Part shown: positions 45,164 to 56,096 of the stretch, in pieces | How positions within the stretch are numbered: position 1 is the first letter of the stretch | How the letters are laid out: every line of letters begins with the position of its first letter | Program-made: the position numbers and the translations under genes | The notes under the pieces: generated by a model | What the model was told of the DNA's origin: nothing | Seen by the model: the letters and a program-made list of their open reading frames with translations, nothing else | Databases searched by the model: none | Origin: Rubellimicrobium rubrum | Lineage (GTDB): Bacteria > Pseudomonadota > Alphaproteobacteria > Rhodobacterales > Rhodobacteraceae | Direction of reading: 5' to 3' | Assembly (NCBI RefSeq): GCF_006152115.1 | Contig: NZ_VDFU01000010.1 | Span: 62,001-126,000, forward strand | Length of the DNA: 64,000 bases

Positions 45164-48100
45164 CCGAGGAGAGCCCGACGCCGGCCGGCTCGACCGTGCC
45201 CGAAGCATCCCTGCCCGGCACCGAAGCGGCCTGCGCCGAGCCCACTTGGCGCGAGGCGGACCGGCTGGCCGCGCTCGAACGCTACGCCATCCTCGACACC
45301 GGCCGCGAGGCCGCCTTCGACGAGGTGGCCGAGCTTGCGGCCGACCTCCTCGACGCGCCCATGGGGGTGGTCAACCTCATCGCGTCCGACCGGCAGTGGT
45401 TCAAGGCCGAGGTGGGCATCGGCACCGACAGCCTGCCCCTGGACGTGTCCATCTGCCGGCACGCCATCCTCCAGCCGGGCGTCATGGTGGTTCCCGACCT
45501 CCGGGACGACCCGCGCTTCGAGGGCAACCCGCTGATCCACGTCGCGGGCGGCCTGCGCTTCTACGCAGGCGCTCTCCTCGAGACGCCCGAGGGCCTGCCG
45601 CTCGGCACCGTCTGCGTGCTGGACCGCGAGCCGCGCCCCCAGGGCATCAGCGAGCGCCAGCACCGCGCCCTCTCGATCCTGGCCTCCCAGGTCATAGCGC
45701 AGATCGAGCTGCGCCGGGCCAAGGAGGAGGTGCAGGCCACCGCGCGGCGGCAGGCGTTCCTGCTGCGGCTCGACGAGGCGCTGCGCGCTGCCACCTCGCC
45801 CGACGAGGCCAAGGCCGCGGCCGCCGAGCTCCTAGGCCGCGATCTGGACGTCGGGCGGGTCACCTACATGGAGGTGGACGAGGACGCGTCCGAGACGCGG
45901 GTGACGTGCGAGTACCTCGCCCATGGCATGCCGCCCTCGGTCGGGGTCTATCGGCTGGCCGAGCTTGGCCCGGTGTTCGAGGCCTACCGCACCGGCGAGC
46001 CCTTGGTCGTGGAGGAGCACCGCACGGACCCTCGCACGGCGGCGCTGGCGCGCCTGCCCGAGTTCGCGGCCACGGGCGTGCGCAGCGTCCTCGGCGTGCC
46101 GCTGCTGAGAGCCGGGCGCATCGTGGGCGTGCTTGTCGTCAACGACGCGAGCCCGCGCCGCTGGACCGGCGCAGAGATCGAGCTTGTCCAAGCCGTGGCC
46201 GAGCGCACGCGGGCGGCGGTCGAGCGGGCCGCGGCCGAGGCGGCGCTGCGGGAGAGCGAGGCGCGGGCTCGGGAGCAGGCCGACGAGATCGCGGCCATCT
46301 ACGCGGCCGCTCCTATAGGACTCACCGTGCTCGACACCGGGCTGCGCTACGTGCGCATCAACGACCGGATGGCGGAGATCAACGGCCTGCCCACGGCCGA
46401 GCACATCGGCCGCACGGTCCGTGAGGTGGCGCCCGACCTCGACGACAAGGCCATCGAGACGCTCCGTCGCGTGCTCGCGGGCGAGGCGGTCATGGGCGTC
46501 GAGTTCACCGGGACGACCCCCGCTCAACCTGGCGTCGTGCGCATCTGGCGCGAGAACTGGCTGCCACTCAGGGACGCCTCGGGCGCGGTTGTGGGCGTCA
46601 CCATCTCGGCCGAGGAGGTCACCGAGGAGCGCGCGGCCGAGGCGGCGCGGCGCGCGAGCGAGGAGCGCTTCCGCGCCATCGTGGAGACCGCCACCGACTA
46701 CGTGATCTTCACCACGGACGCGGAGGGTCGGATCGTGACCTGGACCGCGGGCGCGCAGGCGGTGCTGGGGTGGACGGCCGAGGAGGCCGTGGGTCAGCCC
46801 GCGGACATGACCTACACGCCCGAGGACCGGGCCCAAGGTGTGCCGGAATGGGAGCGCCGCACAGCCCGCGAGGAGGGCCAAGCCCCCAACGTGCGCTGGC
46901 ATCGGCGCAAGGACGGCACGCGCGTGTTCATCGACGGGGTGATGCGCCCGCTCGACGGGCAGGACGGCGCACCCTCGGGCTACGTGAAGGTGGGCCAGGA
47001 CGTGACCGACCGCCGGGCCATCGAGGAGGCGCTCCGGGCGAGCGAGGCGCGCTTCCGACTCATGGCGGACGCCGTGCCCCAGATCGTCTGGATCACCGAC
47101 GCGGAAGGCCGGACCGAGTTCTTCAACAAGCAATGGACGGACTACACCGGCGCGGCCTATGAGCCGGCCACCGCGGCCGAGGTCGCGGCGAGCTTTGTGC
47201 ATCCAGACGACGCCGAGGCGACGGTGACGTCCTTCGACGAGGCGCGGCGGACAGACGGCACCTTCCTGGTCGAGCACCGCATCCGCTCAAAGGCGGGGGA
47301 CTGGCGCTGGTTCCTGGTGCGGGGCGAGCCTTACCGCGACTTGAGCACCGGCGCGGCTCTCCGCTGGTTCGGCGCCTCCGTCGACATCCACGACCGCAAG
47401 CGGGCCGAGGCGGCGCTCCGCGAGCTCAACGACACGCTGGAAGCGCGCGTGGCCGAGCGCACCGCCGAGCGCGAGCAGCTCGCGCGCATCGTCGAGACCA
47501 CGGGCACGCTGATCCAGGCGCTCGACACCGATCTCCGCTGGATCGCCGTCAACCGCGCTACGTCCGACGTGCTCGACCGCCTCTACGGCCGCCGCCCCCA
47601 CCTGGGCCAGAGCCTCCATGAGTTCTTCGCAGGTATGCCCGAGCACCTGGCCGAGGCGCGCGTGCCCTGGGACCGAGCACTGGCGGGCGAGGCCCTCACG
47701 ATCATGGCGCCCTTCGGCGACCTCGGCCACGAGCGGCGCACCTTCGAGCTCACCTACGAGGTGCTGCGCGACGAGGACAGCCGCGTCACGGGCGCGCTCA
47801 TGACCGGCTTCGACGTGACCGAGCGCCTGCGCGACCAGGCCCGCCTGGCCGAGGCCGAGGAGCAGCTCAGGCAAGCGCAGAAGATGGACGCCATGGGCCA
47901 GCTCACCGGCGGCGTGGCGCACGACTTCAACAACCTGCTCACCCCCATCGTCGCGGTGCTCGACCGGCTTCAGCGCCAAGAGGTGATCGGCCCACGCGAG
48001 CAGCGGCTGATCACGGGGGCCGCGCAGTCCGCCGAGAGGGCCCGCACGCTCGTGCAGCGTCTCCTGGCCTTTGCGCGTCGCCAGCCCCTTCAGGCCGTAG

Positions 48101-49005
48101 CAGTGGACGTGGCCGACCTGGTCCGTGGCATGACCGACCTCGTGGCCAGCACTACAGGGCCGCAGGTGCGCGTGGCGGTGGAGGTGGCGGACGACCTGCC
48201 CCCGGCTAAGGCCGACTCTAACCAACTCGAGATGGCGCTCCTGAACCTTGCGGTGAACGCCCGTGACGCCATGCCGGAGGGCGGCACGCTTCGGATCAGC
48301 GCGACGGCTGAAACAGTGGAAGCAACAGCCAACCGAAAGCGCGTCCCCACCCACGCTCCCAAGCTCGCGCCCGGCCGCTACCTGCGCCTGTCGGTGGCCG
48401 ACACCGGCTCCGGCATGGACGAGGCCACGCTCGCGCGTGCCGTGGAGCCCTTCTTCTCCACCAAGGGGGTCGGCAAGGGCACGGGGCTCGGCCTCAGCAT
48501 GGTTCACGGCCTCGCCTCCCAGCTCGGCGGCGCGCTCGCGATCCAAAGCCGGCCGGGGCTCGGCACCAACGTCGAGCTGTGGCTGCCGCAAAGCCATGAG
48601 GCGCCGGAAGCGGCGATCCGGCCACCCCTGGCAGCACCGAACGGGCCGCGCGGCACGGCGCTGCTGGTGGACGACGAGGAGGCCGTGCGGCTCTCCACGG
48701 CCGACATGCTGGGCGAGCTGGGCTTTCACGTCCTGGAGGCGGCCTCGGCCGAGGAGGCGCTCGCCGCCATGCGAGACGGCGCACGGGTCGACCTCGTGGT
48801 CACCGATCACCTCATGCCGGGCATGACGGGCTCGGACCTCGCGCGCGCCGTGCAGGCGCTACGCCCGGGCCTGCCAATTCTGGTGGTCTCAGGCTACGCT
48901 GAGAGCGAGGGCCTCGCCCCCGACCTGCCCCGCCTCGCCAAGCCGTTCCGCAAGGATGAGCTCGCGGCCAGCCTTGCGAGCCTCAGAACCTCAGGAGCAT
49001 CGTAG
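45160..49005 (+). CDS. Large hybrid histidine kinase with two GAF and four PAS domains
   Basis: The GTG start overlaps the recombinase stop by four bases (GTGA). The 1281 residues comprise GAF (about 35-180), GAF (205-360), PAS (about 375-490, 505-625, 630-755 and 775-895), HisKA with His in [11 protein letters not shown], HATPase with [23 protein letters not shown] in parts, and a receiver with Asp in [10 protein letters not shown]. It is soluble. The first GAF and the transmitter are closely related to those of the hybrid kinase at 27 kb. The second PAS contains the [10 protein letters not shown] module shared with two other sensors. Confidence 0.95.
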   Translation: MTEESPTPAGSTVPEASLPGTEAACAEPTWREADRLAALERYAILDTGREAAFDEVAELAADLLDAPMGVVNLIASDRQWFKAEVGIGTDSLPLDVSICRHAILQPGVMVVPDLRDDPRFEGNPLIHVAGGLRFYAGALLETPEGLPLGTVCVLDREPRPQGISERQHRALSILASQVIAQIELRRAKEEVQATARRQAFLLRLDEALRAATSPDEAKAAAAELLGRDLDVGRVTYMEVDEDASETRVTCEYLAHGMPPSVGVYRLAELGPVFEAYRTGEPLVVEEHRTDPRTAALARLPEFAATGVRSVLGVPLLRAGRIVGVLVVNDASPRRWTGAEIELVQAVAERTRAAVERAAAEAALRESEARAREQADEIAAIYAAAPIGLTVLDTGLRYVRINDRMAEINGLPTAEHIGRTVREVAPDLDDKAIETLRRVLAGEAVMGVEFTGTTPAQPGVVRIWRENWLPLRDASGAVVGVTISAEEVTEERAAEAARRASEERFRAIVETATDYVIFTTDAEGRIVTWTAGAQAVLGWTAEEAVGQPADMTYTPEDRAQGVPEWERRTAREEGQAPNVRWHRRKDGTRVFIDGVMRPLDGQDGAPSGYVKVGQDVTDRRAIEEALRASEARFRLMADAVPQIVWITDAEGRTEFFNKQWTDYTGAAYEPATAAEVAASFVHPDDAEATVTSFDEARRTDGTFLVEHRIRSKAGDWRWFLVRGEPYRDLSTGAALRWFGASVDIHDRKRAEAALRELNDTLEARVAERTAEREQLARIVETTGTLIQALDTDLRWIAVNRATSDVLDRLYGRRPHLGQSLHEFFAGMPEHLAEARVPWDRALAGEALTIMAPFGDLGHERRTFELTYEVLRDEDSRVTGALMTGFDVTERLRDQARLAEAEEQLRQAQKMDAMGQLTGGVAHDFNNLLTPIVAVLDRLQRQEVIGPREQRLITGAAQSAERARTLVQRLLAFARRQPLQAVAVDVADLVRGMTDLVASTTGPQVRVAVEVADDLPPAKADSNQLEMALLNLAVNARDAMPEGGTLRISATAETVEATANRKRVPTHAPKLAPGRYLRLSVADTGSGMDEATLARAVEPFFSTKGVGKGTGLGLSMVHGLASQLGGALAIQSRPGLGTNVELWLPQSHEAPEAAIRPPLAAPNGPRGTALLVDDEEAVRLSTADMLGELGFHVLEAASAEEALAAMRDGARVDLVVTDHLMPGMTGSDLARAVQALRPGLPILVVSGYAESEGLAPDLPRLAKPFRKDELAASLASLRTSGAS

Positions 49006-49147
49006 AGCACCACAGAGGCGACGCCTGTTTGCGCCGAGCTTGTGCACGCCCCAAGCACCTGAGGCGCTTGCGCAAGACGAGGGGACAGCAAGTCACAAAT
49101 TCTGTAGTGATCGGCCATCGGCACGGCAGACCGAACCTGTTGTTTGG

Positions 49148-50047
49148 TCACGTCCTGGAGGTCAGCCACACGCCCGCCAGCGTCACGGCGAGGCCGGCGA
49201 ACATGGCCGGGGTCAGGGGCTCGGCGAACAGCGCCCAAGCCCAGAGCATCGTGACCGGCGGGCTGAGGTAGATGGCTGCGCTCACCTTGGCTACGGGGAA
49301 GAGCCGTAGGCTGGTGTAGTAGACCGAGTAGGTGGCGAAGGTCGCGATCAGCACCAGCCACGCCATGCCGAGGGCGAAGTCCCGTGTCAGGGGCGGAGCC
49401 AAGCCGTCGCCCGCCACCAGCGCGCAAAGGCCGAACAGCGCCGCGCCGGTGAGCGTCTGGATGCAGAGGCCCTGGTGGACCGGGATGTGCAACTCGCTCC
49501 GTCCCTTGTGCAGGACCGAAGCGAAAGCGAAGATCAGCATCGAACCCACCGTCAACCCATAGGCCCAAAGCGGCGCCACCCCGACGGTCAGGCTATCGAA
49601 GGACACGATCAGCACGCCGGCCACCGCGACCGCCGTGCCCAGCCACTGCCGCCCGCTCAGCCGTTCGCCCAGAACCGGCTGCGACAGCGCCGCGATGGCC
49701 AGCGGCAGGAGGTCCGAGATCAGCGCCACGAGCCCCGTAGGCACGCGCTGCTCGATCGCCAGCGCGAAGCCGCCCAGGTAGAGGAACACCGCCATCACCC
49801 CGAAGGCTATCTGCGACAGCACCACGCGCAGGCTTAGGCGCGGCCCGAAGGCCAGCGCGAAGGGCAAGAGGATGACCCCCGACAGCAGCGTGCGCCAGAA
49901 CAGGAGCAGGAAGACGCTCGCCTCCTCGTTGGCGAAGCGGATGCCCACGAAGCCCGAGCTCCAGCCGATCACCAGCATCGTGGCCATGGCGGGCCAGAGG
50001 AGGCGGTGCCGGTTCGGCGCGGTCGGGGACAGGGCGAGGTCGGGCAT
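49148..50047 (-). CDS. DMT-family (EamA) transporter
   Basis: The ATG complementary to 50045-50047 gives 299 residues with ten predicted membrane helices in two EamA repeats (IGWSSGFVGIRFANEEA in the first, ATYSVYYTSLRLFPVAKVSAAIYLSPP in the second). It belongs to the drug/metabolite transporters, exporting small metabolites or amino acids. A longer frame to 50116 has no better ribosome site. It stands alone between two sensor genes and shows no operon partner. Confidence 0.92.
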   Translation of the reverse strand: MPDLALSPTAPNRHRLLWPAMATMLVIGWSSGFVGIRFANEEASVFLLLFWRTLLSGVILLPFALAFGPRLSLRVVLSQIAFGVMAVFLYLGGFALAIEQRVPTGLVALISDLLPLAIAALSQPVLGERLSGRQWLGTAVAVAGVLIVSFDSLTVGVAPLWAYGLTVGSMLIFAFASVLHKGRSELHIPVHQGLCIQTLTGAALFGLCALVAGDGLAPPLTRDFALGMAWLVLIATFATYSVYYTSLRLFPVAKVSAAIYLSPPVTMLWAWALFAEPLTPAMFAGLAVTLAGVWLTSRT

Positions 50048-50123
50048 TGGGGGGCTCGGAACGCAGGAAGCTGCCGGTCCGGCATAGCGAGGCCCACAGA
50101 GTAGCGCACATGACAATTTTCGA

Positions 50124-53016
50124 TTAAGCCATGAAGATAGTCTGATTTATGTCATGCCTTCTTGCGCGACGTCGCAGGGCCTCTAATGCTATCTGGCACA
50201 CACACACGAGCGCCGTTATGACCTCCGCCTCGCGCCGATCGGTGACGTCCTGGCCCACTTTGACAAAGCCCGCGACCGTGCCATCCAGGGCAAGCAGCGG
50301 CCGCGCTGTTCCCTCGATGAAGACGCGGGTTCCGTCGCGGCGCTGGTGCCAGCGCACATCGGACGCGTGGCCTGTCTCGCGCGCCCGCTGCCGCTCCTGC
50401 CGGGGCGCGCCAGCCGCGCGGTCCTCAAGCGTGAAGGTGATATCGATGAGCTGGCCCACGACTTCCTCGGCCGACCAGCCCAGCACCTTCTCCGCTCCTT
50501 GGGACCAGGTCTCGATGCGTCCCTCCACGTCGGTGGTGAGGCTGGCGTAGTCCGTCGCGGTCTCCACGATGGCGCGAAGGCGCTCCTCGCTGCCGCGCAG
50601 CGCCTGCTCCGCCCGGGCGCGCTCGACCTCCGCCCAGGCCCGCCCGGCGAGCGCTTCGGCGAAGGCGACCTCCTCGGGCCTCCACCGGCGCGGCGCAGCG
50701 CGCTGGCTCGTGGAAAGCACCGCGTGCAAGGTCCCCTCGGTGAACACTGGCACCGCGATGCCGGCCGCCATGCCGCGCGCGGATAGGGCCGCCCTCGTGG
50801 CCTCCGGGACGCGCGGGTCCGTCGCGGCGTCCTCATAGGCCACCGAGCGGCCGTCGAGGTGCTCGGCCGCGAAGGGGTCGGCGGGGTTGATGGGCCATGG
50901 CGGAGGCTCCTCCACCCTGCGGCCGTCCTCGATCACGCGCTCGGTGACGTACGCCTGCGCGACCCGGTCCACGACCGCCCAAAGCGTGCGCTCCGTGCCC
51001 AGGCGCTCGGCCAGCAGGCGGCAGGCGGCCTCCTCGATAGAGGCAGGGTCGGAGAGGCCCCGCACGGCGTCCGAGAAGCGCACGAGGAAGGCGTTGCGCT
51101 CGTCGCGCTCCCTCAGCGCCGCCTCCGCCCGGGCCCGTTCCACTGCTGCCCAGGTGCGCTCGGCCGTCTCCCGGGCCAGGGCGACGGCAATGTCCGACCA
51201 GGGCCGGATCACCGTGTCGCCCAGGAGCAGCGTGGCCACGAGCTGGCGGCCCTTGACCAGGGGCACCCCGAGCATCGACCGGAAGCCCAGGTCGGCGTAG
51301 CGCCCGCGAACGCGCGGGCTCAGGAGCTCGAAGCGGGCGTAGTCCGGGGCGTTCAGGGTCTCGCCCGTCCGGAGCAGGTCCAGGAACTCGGGGACGTCCG
51401 AGACGTCGTGCTCGCCCGCGAGCGAAGGCAGGCCCTCGCGCGCGGCGTCCCGCAGCACGCGTGCCACCGTGCCCGCCTCGTTCCACTCGACATAGTAGCA
51501 CCAGCCCGCATCGAGCTGCTCGCGCAGCAGCGTCGTCGCGGCGGCCTGGACCTTGGCCGGGTCGGCGAGCGGGCGCAGCGCATCCGAAAGCCTCAGGAGG
51601 AACGCCTGCCGCTCCTCCTGTTCGCGTAGCGCGTCCTCGGCCGCCTTGCGGGCAGTGATGCTCTGCAGGGTACCGAACACCCGGGCCGGCCGGCGGTCGT
51701 GTTCTGGTCCGGCGAAGGTGACCTGCCCGTGGCTCAGCACCCAGGGCTCGCCGAGGGGGCCCGTGCGGCTCAGCCGGTGCTCGAAGGCAAACCGGCCGTC
51801 TGACGTGCCATCCATCGCGCGGGCGAGGTCGGGGTCGATGCGCGGGCGGTCGTCCGGGTGGACGACGTGCTCCAAGATCTGCGCGCCGAGGAGGGGCTTC
51901 CCCTCGCCGATCCCGACCATCTCCTTGAACCGCTCGTTGGCGGTCAAGTGGTCGCTGACCAGGTCCCACTCGTAGATGGCTAGGTCTGTGGCCTCCATGG
52001 CGAGATGGAGGCGCACCTCATTCTGTCGCAGCGCTGCCTCCGCCCGCGCCCGCTCCACGGCCGCCCAGGTGCGCTCGGCCGTATCCTCGGTCATCGATAC
52101 CTCGGCCGGCGTCCAGTCGCGGGGCCCGGGCGCATGGACCGTCAGGCCCGCGGCGAGGCGGCCCCCCTTCACCAGCGGCACGCCGACGTAGGCCCCGACC
52201 TGAATGTCCGCAAAGCTTTGCGCCTCCGCCGCGCGGTGCTGACGAGCGACGTCGGGGACGACAATGGGCTGGCCCGCGAGATGTCGCTCAAGCAGTTCGC
52301 GGCCGAACGACCCCACGGGGTGGCGTCCCGCAAGGGACGGCACGTCCTGCCTGTAATCGGCCGCGATGGACGTAGCTCTCGCCGTCCACCTCGTAGTAGG
52401 CGACCCGGCTCGCTCCCAGCTGCTCCCCCAGCACGCGGGCGGCCTCGGCCTGGATCGCGACCGCATCGCCAAGCGGCCTGAGCGCGTCCGCGAGGCGCAG
52501 GAGGAACGCTTGGCGCGCCTCGCTCTCGCGCAGCGCGGCCTCGGCCGGGAGCCGCGCGCCCACCTCGAAGCCGGTCATGTGCACGGCCAGGACCCTGCCG
52601 TCCTCCCCCTGCACCGGCGTGAGGTAGACCTCGAACACCTCGCCGCCCTCGCGGCTCACGTCGAGTGGCTGGGCGGGCACGCGCACCGCCTCGCCTGCGA
52701 AAGCGCGGTCGTAGAGATGCGCCACCGTGGCGTACGCTTCAGGCCAGGTCTCGGGGAGAGGGCGGCCGAGCGCACCGGGGTGGCGGTCGCCGTAGAGCCG
52801 CGCGGCGGCGTTGTTGTAGAGGAGCACGCGCTCCGGCCCCACCGCGATGGAGGACACCAGTGGGCTCGCCAGCATCAGGCTCACCACAGCCTTCAGCTCC
52901 TCGGGCCAGGCTTCTGGAGGCCCTAGGGGCGAGGCGGCCCAGTCGTGGGCCCACAACCGCCCCGCCATCTCGCCGGAGCCGGGGGGCCAGGTCTCGCGTT
53001 GCGTCCTCGCGTCCAT
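50124..53016 (-). pseudogene. Broken multi-PAS/GAF sensor lacking kinase domain
   Basis: Two frames together form one long sensor. From ATG at 53016 the first frame encodes a PAS (WAHDWAASPLGPPEAWP) and starts a GAF (RVAYYEVDGESY). Near 52368 one extra base moves the sequence to the second frame, which continues the GAF (IAADYRQDVPSLAGRHPVGSFGREL) and then a PAS, two more GAFs and a final PAS ending [11 protein letters not shown]. It stops 30 or so residues later without HisKA or HATPase. So it is both frameshifted and lacking a transmitter. It may be a decayed hybrid kinase, or a sensory protein if the shift is an error. Confidence 0.82.
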
Positions 53017-53504
53017 CGTGCCAGTCCTCGCCTTCACGATTGCAGAGCGACAATGCGCAAAAGGCGCCGTTGGCTCCATTAGGGCAGCCGATCGGGCCAT
53101 GAAGGCGAGCCCTGCCTGCCTGTTCTCCTTGGCTGCCTCGCGACATCGACCCGACATCGATCTCCGGCCCCCATCTGAAGGCGATCTGCGATCGTCTGAA
53201 CGACACACCTCGCAAGGGCCTGGGCTGGCGAACGCCGGCCGAGGTGTTCCGCGAAAAGGTCTTGGACCGGCGCGCCTGACCCCCGATGATAGCACCAGTT
53301 CGAACGTCGCACGTCACGTGGCGCTCACCCACGCCTGCCTGCGAGCACAGCCTGTCACACAGGATGAGCAGTCCTGTACGGCCTTGGATAAACTCGTCAG
53401 CAGATTGCTGGGGCGGACGCTGCGTTTGTCACGTTTCCCTGACTGCGTTGCGCCTGCCCTAGTGCTACATGGTAGTGTGGCCCGGAGCTGCGCACCCTGA
53501 CCCC
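53017..53504. other. Intergenic region with IS30 remnant
   Basis: About 490 bases between the broken sensor and a Crp/Fnr gene. The middle is the 3' end of an IS30 element. The rest (from 53331) shows no gene or clear promoter. Confidence 0.6.
53129..53330 (+). mobile_element. IS30 3'-end remnant
   Basis: About 200 bases closely match the right end of the IS30 element at 18.8-19.03 kb, including the final transposase codons (VFREKVLDRRA, stop at 53280) and the right inverted repeat ending GGCGCTCACCC at 53330. The 5' nine tenths of the element is gone. Differences from the other copy are scattered, so this is an older, independent insertion or deletion scar. Confidence 0.85.
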
Positions 53505-54251
53505 ATGTTGTTTACCAAGGCATTCACATCCCAGGCGCTGGCCGCCAAACTGGAAAGCCTGGTGGACCTATCCACGGAGGAGCGCTCTTCGCTGGGTGCT
53601 CTTCCGATCAGGCAAGTCGATGTGCCGGCAGGGGAGCTGATCTGTCGTGCGGGTGACCAGCTGTCCAGCTGCTTCATTGTGCTGGAGGGGTTTGTCAGCC
53701 TCTCGAAGGAGACTGCGGCGGGTACCCGGCAGATCACGGCCTTCGCCCTCCCCGGGGACATGCCGGACCTACTAGGGCTCCATCTTAAAGTGGCCAACCA
53801 CGACCTTGCCGCAATCACACCCTGTCGTCTGGCCTCCGTGGAGCACTCCGATCTTCGCAGTCTGTGTCGAACCTTTCCTGCGATCGCCGAAGCGCTCTGG
53901 ACCTCCACTCTGGTGGCGGGCTCCGTATTCGAGGAGTGGGTCGTGAATGTCGGCTCCCGCAAGGCGACTAGTCGGCTGGCTCACCTCTTTTGCGAGATGA
54001 TGACGCGTCTGGAGGCCTTGGGTCTGGCCCGGAATGACGTGTGCGACCTGCCCCTGACCCAGGTCCATCTTGCCGAGGCGACCGGCCTTTCCAGGATCCA
54101 CGTCAACCGGTCGCTTCAGGAGCTAAGAAAGCAGGAGCTGATCACCTATACGAATGGACGGCTGACCATTCACGACCGCACGGGCCTGGCCCAAATGGGG
54201 CAGTTCGATCCTGACTACCTGCATGTCCCCCGGCCCGGGTGGCGCACGTAA
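53505..54251 (+). CDS. Crp/Fnr-family transcription regulator
   Basis: ATG 53505 gives 248 residues (an earlier ATG at 53469 adds twelve). The cNMP-like barrel (VPAGELICRAGDQLSSCFIV), a long dimer helix and an HTH (LTQVHLAEATGLSRIHVNRSL) are present. It has no FNR cysteine cluster. It is more like the short-chain Crp regulators common beside sensor genes in alphaproteobacteria. A BLUF photoreceptor gene follows 106 bases downstream on the same strand. Confidence 0.87.
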   Translation: MLFTKAFTSQALAAKLESLVDLSTEERSSLGALPIRQVDVPAGELICRAGDQLSSCFIVLEGFVSLSKETAAGTRQITAFALPGDMPDLLGLHLKVANHDLAAITPCRLASVEHSDLRSLCRTFPAIAEALWTSTLVAGSVFEEWVVNVGSRKATSRLAHLFCEMMTRLEALGLARNDVCDLPLTQVHLAEATGLSRIHVNRSLQELRKQELITYTNGRLTIHDRTGLAQMGQFDPDYLHVPRPGWRT

Positions 54252-54357
54252 GCCTCGGGCCAACCTCGTCGTATTAGTACCTTTGTCGTAGTCGTATCGC
54301 TTGACCGATCCTGCCTGCTTCACATGTCCTCTAGAAGAACAAGTGGCGAGGCGAGCC

Positions 54358-54768
54358 ATGGCGCCCACCCGACTGATCTACGCCTCGACCCGCACAGACC
54401 AGAGCGCGGCCGCCCTGGATGCCATCTTTGACGTGTCGCGTGCCTACAACCTCCGGGACGACATCACCGGAGCCCTGATCGTCAGTGACAAGCATTATGT
54501 GCAGCTGCTCGAAGGCAACCGTTCTCTCATCAGCCAATGCATGATGCGCATTGCGCACGACAGCCGGCACACCGAGATCGAGCTCATCGCCGTCAACCTG
54601 GTCCCGCACCGCTTGTTTGCTCGGTGGAGCCTGCACCGGATCGAAACGCCCACCCTCGAAGCAAGGACGCTGGAGCCCTTCCTCATCGACGGAGCCTTCC
54701 AGCCCAAGCTCATGCCACAGCTTGCCATCGAAGACCTCTGCCGGGTCCTCTCCAGCGAGGCGGACTAG
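54358..54768 (+). CDS. BLUF-domain blue-light photoreceptor
   Basis: ATG 54358 gives 136 residues. The BLUF residues line up: Tyr8 in RLIYAST, Asn31 in SRAYNLRDDITG, Gln49 in YVQLLEG and Trp90 in FARWSLH, with Leu where many have Met two residues later. The domain binds FAD and senses blue light by rearranging the Tyr-Gln hydrogen bonds. There is only a short C-terminal tail, so output must go through a partner protein, perhaps the Crp/Fnr regulator just upstream. The in-frame TTG at 54301 is a less likely start. Confidence 0.92.
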   Translation: MAPTRLIYASTRTDQSAAALDAIFDVSRAYNLRDDITGALIVSDKHYVQLLEGNRSLISQCMMRIAHDSRHTEIELIAVNLVPHRLFARWSLHRIETPTLEARTLEPFLIDGAFQPKLMPQLAIEDLCRVLSSEAD

Positions 54769-55135
54769 TTCGCCTCGTTAGGATGGGACCACTGGATCGG
54801 TTGGACCTTATGGTCGAGTAGGGAACTGGCTGGCTACTCACGACCAGCATTCCACAACTTGCGACTGTTCCGGGGAGGCCATGCCTAGGCCTGCGACAAC
54901 TGTTCGCACGAAACCTCCGCGAATGCATTGCCTTAGTCCTTAAGTGTAACATTTGATACGTTATGCCCCTGAGGCACATTAGCCGTCGCTGGGTTCGCCT
55001 GAACGGCCAAAGCGCAGAACTGGGTGTCCGCTTGCGTGGACACCTTCTATCAGCAGCAAGGCCAGAACACGCCAAAGCTCACCTGAAGCACAGCCCAGAT
55101 GCCGGACACCATGGGCCAATGAAGGGATCTGCGGA
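54769..55135. other. Intergenic region without recognisable gene
   Basis: About 370 bases between the BLUF gene and a hypothetical gene. It includes an AT-richer stretch (taagtgtaacatttgatacgttatg) that could hold a promoter; nothing else is recognised. Confidence 0.5.
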
Positions 55136-55666
55136 ATGAACGATGAAAGCTGGGGCGCAACAGCCTCGCCGAATGCACCTGCGACCCACCCCAGCCCTTC
55201 TCTGGCCAGCGCACTACCCCGCACCCAGGACGAGCCAAGTCAGCTAGCCGAAGCATCAAATGCGAGCCCAAGTGGCCTGCGACCGATAGCACCGTCCCAT
55301 CCGACCCTACTCACCTTCCACCCGCAAGACAGCCGGACCATCGGAGGCGATGTGCGACAAGGGGCGCCTCGTTCCCAAGAGCGATGGACGGACGCGGTCT
55401 CGGCACTTCAGGCGGGCCAACGGCTTGTGCAAACGGACCTGACGGACCTGCTCTGTGCTCCGCCGACGAATGACGACTCAGTCTGGCGCCTCCGCGAATG
55501 CGCTCATGGCTACGCCGAAGCGGCCGATCTGCTGCTCCTGGCCATGGTAGAATGCGGCGCTCCCATAACTTGGATTGCAGCAACCGAAGAGCTCTTTGAC
55601 TTCTTTCGGCAGGCTGAAGAAGAGATCCAGGACCGACTGATAGGCCCCGCTCGGCGAGTGCTGTGA
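55136..55666 (+). CDS. Hypothetical protein
   Basis: A 176-residue frame from ATG 55136, with a GAAGGGA eight or nine bases upstream. The first 90 residues are rich in Pro, Ser and Ala and look disordered; the rest has helical heptad character (ADLLLLAMVECGAPITWIAATEELFDFF). No domain is recognised, and codon use alone does not prove it is expressed. The opposite strand also has open frames, so this remains tentative. Confidence 0.45.
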   Translation: MNDESWGATASPNAPATHPSPSLASALPRTQDEPSQLAEASNASPSGLRPIAPSHPTLLTFHPQDSRTIGGDVRQGAPRSQERWTDAVSALQAGQRLVQTDLTDLLCAPPTNDDSVWRLRECAHGYAEAADLLLLAMVECGAPITWIAATEELFDFFRQAEEEIQDRLIGPARRVL

Positions 55667-55880
55667 ACCTGACAGGGATCACGGGATCCTAGCGGACCGG
55701 CAGCAAGAGCGAGCGGAGGTCTCGGCGGAGATCAGGAACCCTAAAATGTTAGGACAGCAAGAACCAAAGAGCCACTCCTGCAGTTAAGTAACAAATGTTA
55801 ACCTTGTGGTCGGATCGATTTGCTCATCCGCTTTGTCCGGAGAGGTTTGATCGGCCACAACTGATGCTGAGGTGGCTGCC

Positions 55881-56096
55881 ATGCCCCGAGACGATATGCG
55901 CCACACCTACGTGCCCTATGGATCGAGTGAAACGACCAGCTCCATCGACGAGTGCATCCGCCCCTGCCTACGGCACGCCTATCCCTTGCTCCACGACCCT
56001 GTGGATGACCGCAGGTTCCAACAGGTGCTCGAGGCCTTGGCTCAGAGACTCCGTCCGGCAGCCATTCGTGCCGAGGAGCGCCCGTCAGTGTCATGA
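55881..56096 (+). CDS. Small NepR-like protein
   Basis: ATG 55881 follows GAGGTGG and gives 71 residues. The middle reads IRPCLRHAYPLLHDPVDDRRFQQVLEAL in parts, which resembles the conserved core of NepR anti-sigma factors: I-x3-LR-x2-Y, then (E/D)PV-x-(D)R(F), then L-x2-L. NepR holds the stress sigma factor EcfG until PhyR, activated by HWE kinases, takes it away. Several HWE kinases are in this window but no PhyR or EcfG, so the role is open. An upstream GTG at 55872 is possible but weaker. Confidence 0.5.
   Translation: MPRDDMRHTYVPYGSSETTSSIDECIRPCLRHAYPLLHDPVDDRRFQQVLEALAQRLRPAAIRAEERPSVS

Noticed and set aside
52322-52336. Partial match to half of the inverted repeat at 44544
   Set aside because: About twelve bases inside a coding region, encoding conserved SLAGRHP residues; no second half, so probably chance.
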